A stretch of DNA of 64,000 bases from Gammaproteobacteria bacterium (lineage in GTDB: Bacteria; Pseudomonadota; Gammaproteobacteria; Pseudomonadales; Azotimanducaceae), in assembly GCA_026708185.1 (NCBI GenBank), contig JAPOVK010000023.1:1-64000 (forward strand), given 5' to 3'. Positions 59,923 through 64,000 of the stretch are shown piece by piece (the first letter of the stretch is position 1; every line of letters begins with the position of its first letter). A program made the translations under genes and the position numbers. The notes under the pieces were generated by a model. It did not search any database. It worked only from the letters and a program-made list of their open reading frames with translations, and was not told where the DNA came from.

Positions 59923-61608
59923 GTGTATCCAAAGCTGCGCCGGTGGGCAAAACGTGCGGTAGGCGCGCTGTCGGCATTCGCCGCTACGGCCGGCGCGGCC
60001 GAACCCTTCACGGACGTCGGGGCGGCCGTTGGCCTCGACTTCGTTCACGTCAACGGCATGGTCGGCGAAACCTGGCTGGTGGAGATCATGGGCTCCGGTG
60101 TCGGTCTGCTCGATTTCGACGGCGACGGCCGCCTCGATGTCTGGCTCGTACAAGGCGGCCCCCTGGTGGGACGCACGGACTCATCCCAGGCACCCCTGCC
60201 TTGCGACCGCCTGTTCCGGAACGTAGGCCAGGACGGCGAGCTCGGCTTCGTCGATGCGACCGCGTCCTCCGGCGTCTGTGCATCGGGCTACGGCATGGGG
60301 ATCGCCACCGGCGACATCGACAACGACGGCGACCTCGATGTCTTTCTCGCCAACTTCGGGCCGAACCAACTGCTCGAGAACCTGGGCGACGGCCGGTTCC
60401 GGGACATCACGCCGTCGGGTGCTTTCGCGGGCAAAGGCTGGTCCGTGAGCGCGAGCTTCGCGGACTTTGACGGCGACGGCCTGAGCGACCTCTACGTCGC
60501 CAACTACGTTGAGTTCAGCCTGGCCGACCACGAGCCATGCCGTGGCGACGAGGGGCAGCCAAGCTACTGTTCTCCCGAGGTCTACGAGCCTGCTCGGGAT
60601 CGACTTTTCCGCAACCTTGGCGCCGGCAGATTCGCGGACATCGGCGACGCCGCTGGCATCAACCAATCCGGGGCCGCGCTCGGGGTGGTCGCCGAGGACT
60701 TCGACGACGACGACGACCTCGACATCTACGTCGCCAACGACATGACGGACAACCTGCTGTGGATCAACGACGGCCACGGGCGCTTCAAGAACACCGCCCT
60801 CCTCGCCGGCGTCGCCGTCAACGGCGACGGCAACGTGGAGGCCAGCATGGGGGTCGATGCGGAAGACTTCGACGCCGATTGCGACGTTGATCTGTTCATG
60901 ACGCATCTCGCGGTGCAGACCAATACGCTGTACGTCAACGACGGCAACGGCTGGTTCACCGACCGGTCCAATGCCACCGGCATCGCGCCAGCGAGTGTTC
61001 CTTACACGGGCTTCGGCGGCGGTTGGTTCGACGCCGACAACGACGGCGACTTCGACGTCTTCAGCGCGAACGGCGCGGTGACCGCCATCCACGGCCAGTC
61101 ACCGGGCCCACTCGGGCTGCCGTTGCGACAGATCAACCAGCTCTGGCTGAACGACGGGCGCGGGCGCTATGCCGAGGTTCCGGGCGGCGCGGCCATGGAC
61201 GTCGAGGAAGTCAGCCGGGGCGCAGCTTTCGGCGACCTCGACGACGACGGCGATACCGACATCGTGGTCACCAACACCCGCGGCGCCCCGCGGCTGTATC
61301 GAAACAACGCGGCCGGGGCATGGATCGGCGTCGAACTCGAGGCAGGAGAAGGTCTGCCCGAGGCCGGAAGCCTCGTCTGGTTAGACGACGCGCCTTGCCG
61401 GCGGCGACGGGTGGCGACCGACGGCAGCTACGCATCGGCGAACGACGCGCGCGTCCTGTTCGGCCTGGGGTCGGACGCGGAGCCCCGGCACGTCAATGTC
61501 CGCTGGCCAGACGGCTCCCACCAACGATTCGGCCCGTTGGCAGCCAAGCGATACCACACCCTCACGCGAGCACAGGAAAGCGCGCAACCGGTCGGCATCG
61601 CTCCCTGA
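59923..61608 (+). CDS. FG-GAP/VCBS repeat protein with ASPIC/UnbV domain (CRTAC1-like)
   Basis: This 561-residue exported propeller-like protein starts with a signal (AVGALSAFAATAGAAEP). Repeated FG-GAP calcium loops of the form DxDxDGxxD follow (DFDGDGRLDVW, DIDNDGDLDVF, DFDGDGLSDLY, DFDDDDDLDIY, DADNDGDFDVF, DLDDDGDTDIV). The C-terminal ASPIC/UnbV domain (LVWLDDAPCRRRRVATDGSYASANDARVLFGLG; VNVRWPDGSHQRFG) identifies the CRTAC1/UnbV family. Extracellular or periplasmic adhesion or binding is the usual guess. The start is GTG 59923. It has a related partial protein at the right end of the window. Confidence 0.92.
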   Translation: MYPKLRRWAKRAVGALSAFAATAGAAEPFTDVGAAVGLDFVHVNGMVGETWLVEIMGSGVGLLDFDGDGRLDVWLVQGGPLVGRTDSSQAPLPCDRLFRNVGQDGELGFVDATASSGVCASGYGMGIATGDIDNDGDLDVFLANFGPNQLLENLGDGRFRDITPSGAFAGKGWSVSASFADFDGDGLSDLYVANYVEFSLADHEPCRGDEGQPSYCSPEVYEPARDRLFRNLGAGRFADIGDAAGINQSGAALGVVAEDFDDDDDLDIYVANDMTDNLLWINDGHGRFKNTALLAGVAVNGDGNVEASMGVDAEDFDADCDVDLFMTHLAVQTNTLYVNDGNGWFTDRSNATGIAPASVPYTGFGGGWFDADNDGDFDVFSANGAVTAIHGQSPGPLGLPLRQINQLWLNDGRGRYAEVPGGAAMDVEEVSRGAAFGDLDDDGDTDIVVTNTRGAPRLYRNNAAGAWIGVELEAGEGLPEAGSLVWLDDAPCRRRRVATDGSYASANDARVLFGLGSDAEPRHVNVRWPDGSHQRFGPLAAKRYHTLTRAQESAQPVGIAP

Positions 61609-61625
61609 CCGTGCGACATCACCGC

Positions 61626-61665
61626 GAGCACTACCGGACGCGAGTGCTCAATGGCGGTGTCCGGT
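61626..61665. other. Interlocking inverted repeats (pseudoknot-like) after FG-GAP gene
   Basis: GAGCAC (61626-61631) pairs with GTGCTC (61644-61649), and ACCGGAC (61633-61639) pairs with GTCCGGT (61659-61665). The stems interlock, with loops of 1, 4 and 9 nt, so they form either an H-type pseudoknot or two exclusive hairpins. It lies 17 bp after the FG-GAP stop in a convergent gap and may act as an mRNA 3' structure. Confidence 0.35.
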
Positions 61666-61704
61666 AACCTCGCCTCGCTCGGCACTGGTTCGCTTAGCGG
61701 CCGC

Positions 61705-62784
61705 TCAGCCGCCAAGCTCCTGTAGGGTCGGTTCGCCATTGCAGGGAGGCAGATAATCGTCGCCGACGCGCCGACCGCCGTTCCCGGTCGGACGATTCAG
61801 GACGCCGGACAAAGCCTGTTCCGCAATCCGCGCGCACTGAAGGATCTGATCTAGCGCCAACACCGCGACTCGATCGACGAAAGCGCGCAAATCACCCTTG
61901 TCCGCCTCCTCCAGCACGGCCATGTAGCCGGGCTTCGCCACGGCCGTGACGATTGGCGGCGGCAGATTCCGCTTGACGTAAACGTACGCCATCAACAGCC
62001 TCGAAACCCGACCGTTCCCATCCTGGAACGGGTGCGTGCGGACGAAACGGTGATGTAACCAAGCCGCCTCGACCTCAACGGGATAAAGCCGCGGGGCCAC
62101 CTCGTCGTTGTAGATACGCAGGAGCCGGTCCATCTCCGATTCAACATGCTCGGGCGGACAGTATTGATGGACAATGCCATCGGGACGCTTGGGATCGTTC
62201 GGGGCGATCTTCCAAGTGCCCTTGCGTTCAAAAGGCACCTGTACCCGCCTGACCTCTCCACCGACCATCGTCAACCCCGTAACCATCTTCTGGTGGCGGG
62301 TCAACAATGCATGCCAGCTCTTGATGAGGCTTGCGGTGAGCCCCCTCCCATCGGCCACGTCCTGCCAGACCATCTCGCACGCCGCGGTCTGGTCCTCCAG
62401 CAGACCCTTGATCGTCTCGTCGTCGACGCTCTCAAGCGTGTGCGCGCCGACCACGCCCGCGAACCCTTCGGCGACCAGTTGCTCGGTCACACCCCGCTTG
62501 AGCGTATACAACCCTTCGATCTGTCCAGTCTCGATGGCGAACGCGCGGTTTCGCTCCGCCAGCCAAGCCTGGATGAAGCGGTCCGCCGGATCTCCCGCCT
62601 TCATCCTCGAACGCGCCTCGAGCCAACGTCGTTCGAGGACGCGATACTGGGCATTTCCCCAGCGCTCCGCGCCTGCGGGCATACCTGTCAGCGGTTGCCA
62701 GATTTCCGGGCGTTCGTTCACATCGGGGATTATAGACCTGCGGCACAGGTCGGCCCTCGGGGCACAGCAGCCAGACCGGACCAT
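61705..62784 (-). CDS. Fic-family protein (AMP-transferase fold)
   Basis: This 359-residue Fic protein has the full catalytic loop HPFQDGNGRVSR (251-262), so nucleotidyl transfer (AMPylation) is expected. An N-terminal inhibitory motif of the (S/T)xxxE(G/N) type is present at Thr86-Glu90-Gly91 (ETGQIEG), which makes it a class II, self-inhibited Fic enzyme. The C-terminal part has a helical tail. ATG 62784 is 9 bp after the stop of the upstream FG-GAP gene. GTG 62721 (VNERPEIWQPL) is an alternative supported by a TATAAT just upstream. Targets unknown. Confidence 0.93.
   Translation of the reverse strand: MVRSGCCAPRADLCRRSIIPDVNERPEIWQPLTGMPAGAERWGNAQYRVLERRWLEARSRMKAGDPADRFIQAWLAERNRAFAIETGQIEGLYTLKRGVTEQLVAEGFAGVVGAHTLESVDDETIKGLLEDQTAACEMVWQDVADGRGLTASLIKSWHALLTRHQKMVTGLTMVGGEVRRVQVPFERKGTWKIAPNDPKRPDGIVHQYCPPEHVESEMDRLLRIYNDEVAPRLYPVEVEAAWLHHRFVRTHPFQDGNGRVSRLLMAYVYVKRNLPPPIVTAVAKPGYMAVLEEADKGDLRAFVDRVAVLALDQILQCARIAEQALSGVLNRPTGNGGRRVGDDYLPPCNGEPTLQELGG
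62729..62734 (-). promoter_or_regulatory. TATAAT -10-like hexamer inside the 5' end of the Fic gene
   Basis: A perfect TATAAT (minus strand, 62734-62729) lies 7 bp before the in-frame GTG 62721 of the Fic gene. Transcription from it would start near that GTG and give a leaderless message. No matching -35 was found, so this is weak. Confidence 0.25.
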
Positions 62785-62793
62785 TGCGAGCGA

Positions 62794-64000
62794 TCATCCG
62801 CCCGGTTGCGCTTCTCCGCCCTGGAGCAACACCACCGTCCGCCCGGCCTCGAATGTCCCGAATCGTTCCGTCTCGCCGCTCGGGCTTCCGGGCCAGCGCA
62901 CACGCACATCCCGGACCTCGGTCTGTTCGCCCAATCCGAAGTGAGCGACCGGCTCGCTGGACGTCAAGTAGCTGCCGTCCGGCTGCACGTCGCGGTACAC
63001 GCGCGTGTCGCCGACGAGCGCTGACACGGTGGCACCGTGCGCATCGCGCGGCGCATCTGCAAGTCGCGCACGGAAGCGGATCCAGTTGCCTTGCTTCGCG
63101 ACGCGGTTCATCAAGAGGTAGGCGGGGCCATCGCGATTGACGACCAAGAGGTCGAGGCCGCCATCGCCATCGACGTCGCCAACGGCCACACCCCGGCTGG
63201 TGTGCAGCAGGGACGGCGCAACTCCACCCTGAGGTTGGACTTCCTCGAAGCGCCCGCCGGGCGTGCCTCGATACAGGACGTTGGGTTCATCGAAGTCGAG
63301 GCCCTTGGTCAGCGCCTCGGTGCCGACCATGCCGTTGGCCTCGTAGAGGTCGAGCAGGCCATCGTTGTCGAAGTCCGCCATCACGACGCCCCAACGCGTG
63401 TACCGGCCGGTCAAGGCGAGCCCCAGTTCCCCGGTGACGTCGGTGAAGAACCCGCCTTCGTTACGGAAGAACGAGTCCGTCTGTCCGGTGATGTTGGTCA
63501 CCATGACGTCCATGTCGCCATCCTGGTCGACGTCCGCCGCGGCGACGCCCATGCCCGCCTTGGCAAGGCCATGCTCGTCCACCGCCGAGCCCCAGAGGTT
63601 CGCGACTTCCTCGAACTCGAGCCCGCCCCGGTTGAGCCAAAGCTGGTCGACCATCTGGTCGTTCGCGATGAAGATGTCCGACAGGCCGTCGGCGTTGAAG
63701 TCGGCGGCCACGACCCCGAAGCCGTTGCCGAAGACGCTGCTGATGCGCGATGACGCGCTGACATCGGTGAACGTCCCGTCGCCGTCGTTGCGGTACAGCC
63801 GGTCTCGCGCCGGCGCGTTGTAGTTCACGGGCGGGCAATAGGTGAGGACGCTGCCCGAGTAGCAGTTCATCTCCACGGCGTGCGACCAGTGGATGTAGTT
63901 GGTGAAGAAGAGGTCGAGGTCGCCGTCGTTGTCGAAGTCCGTGAAGGTCGCCGACGTGCTCCAGCCGGGGTCGGCCACTCCGGCCATCGCTGTCACGTCC
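62794..64000 (-). CDS. FG-GAP/UnbV (CRTAC1-like) protein, N-terminus cut by window edge
   Basis: This partial gene has more than 400 residues visible. FG-GAP loops recur (FTDFDNDGDLDLFF, FNADGLSDIFIAND, VDQDGDMDVMVTN, FDNDGLLDLYEANG, VDGDGGLDLLVVNRDG), followed by a C-terminal ASPIC/UnbV domain (TVSALVGDTRVYRDVQPDGSYLTSSEPVAHFGLG; VRVRWPGSPSG). The first visible residues, DVTAMAGVADPGW, are mid-repeat, so the true start lies beyond 64000. The Fic gene follows after 9 bp. It is a paralogue of the gene at 59923-61608, with the Fic gene lying between them. Confidence 0.9.
   Translation of the reverse strand, partial: DVTAMAGVADPGWSTSATFTDFDNDGDLDLFFTNYIHWSHAVEMNCYSGSVLTYCPPVNYNAPARDRLYRNDGDGTFTDVSASSRISSVFGNGFGVVAADFNADGLSDIFIANDQMVDQLWLNRGGLEFEEVANLWGSAVDEHGLAKAGMGVAAADVDQDGDMDVMVTNITGQTDSFFRNEGGFFTDVTGELGLALTGRYTRWGVVMADFDNDGLLDLYEANGMVGTEALTKGLDFDEPNVLYRGTPGGRFEEVQPQGGVAPSLLHTSRGVAVGDVDGDGGLDLLVVNRDGPAYLLMNRVAKQGNWIRFRARLADAPRDAHGATVSALVGDTRVYRDVQPDGSYLTSSEPVAHFGLGEQTEVRDVRVRWPGSPSGETERFGTFEAGRTVVLLQGGEAQPGG

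Overview
This window is GC-rich and very densely coded. It looks like a chromosomal segment of an aerobic Gram-negative bacterium, most likely an uncultured gammaproteobacterium. Supporting features are a TonB-dependent outer-membrane receptor, lipoprotein and Sec signals, a c-type cytochrome fused to a PQQ-type sugar dehydrogenase, and many oxygenases and CoA enzymes. The taxonomic placement is inference. No rRNA, tRNA, integrase, transposase or CRISPR array was recognised. Most genes abut or overlap by ATGA/TGATG junctions, and most intergenic gaps are under 150 bp.

Layout. 0-5.3 kb (minus): cytochrome c/GSDH lipoprotein, a SUMF1-fold protein without the catalytic cysteines, a cupin protein and a four-rhodanese protein. 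5.5-13.7 kb (plus): TonB receptor, secreted S9 peptidase and two class III aminotransferases, which suggests peptide or amine import and degradation. 13.8-14.4 kb: a Phd/PIN toxin-antitoxin pair. 14.5-21.8 kb (minus): an overlapping operon MoxR ATPase > DUF58 > BatA-like vWA > DUF4175-like coiled-coil membrane protein. 21.9-25.5 kb: an Lrp-type regulator divergent from hppD, a VOC protein, an FMN split-barrel protein and a complete myo-inositol oxygenase. 25.5-31.7 kb (minus): DUF4159 > vWA/GATase-like membrane protein > caspase-like protein with an EF-hand and no catalytic Cys > TPR/HEXXH protein. This set is probably the functional complement of the MoxR operon. 31.8-34.0 kb: enolase-superfamily enzyme and ornithine-cyclodeaminase-like enzyme. 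34.1-40.9 kb: a giant exonuclease-like/RecQ/UvrD fusion helicase with an overlapping unknown partner, then a GNAT protein. 40.9-58.5 kb: a catabolic neighbourhood with three PhyH-type dioxygenases (one fused to SCP2-like sequence, one to HEAT repeats), two crotonase-family enzymes, a redoxin/cytochrome/copper-monooxygenase-like fusion, paired DsbA-fold isomerases, nitronate monooxygenase, acyl-CoA carboxyltransferase, SMP-30, GST and amidohydrolase. It also holds an intact PIN module and a decayed HicAB module. 58.6-64 kb: a TPR protein with a TonB-like C-terminus, two FG-GAP/UnbV proteins (one cut by the window edge) and a Fic protein.

The most striking signal is a 45-bp palindromic repeat in 3, 2 and 1 copies inside three different minus-strand genes (cupin, BatA-like, DUF58). 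Each gene reads it in a different frame, and all three coding-strand frames of the unit are free of stops. This behaves like a protein-coding palindromic element in the manner of the Rickettsia palindromic elements, but the sequence is not one I recognise. A second, unrelated hairpin-rich extragenic repeat occurs at the left edge and just upstream of the MoxR operon.
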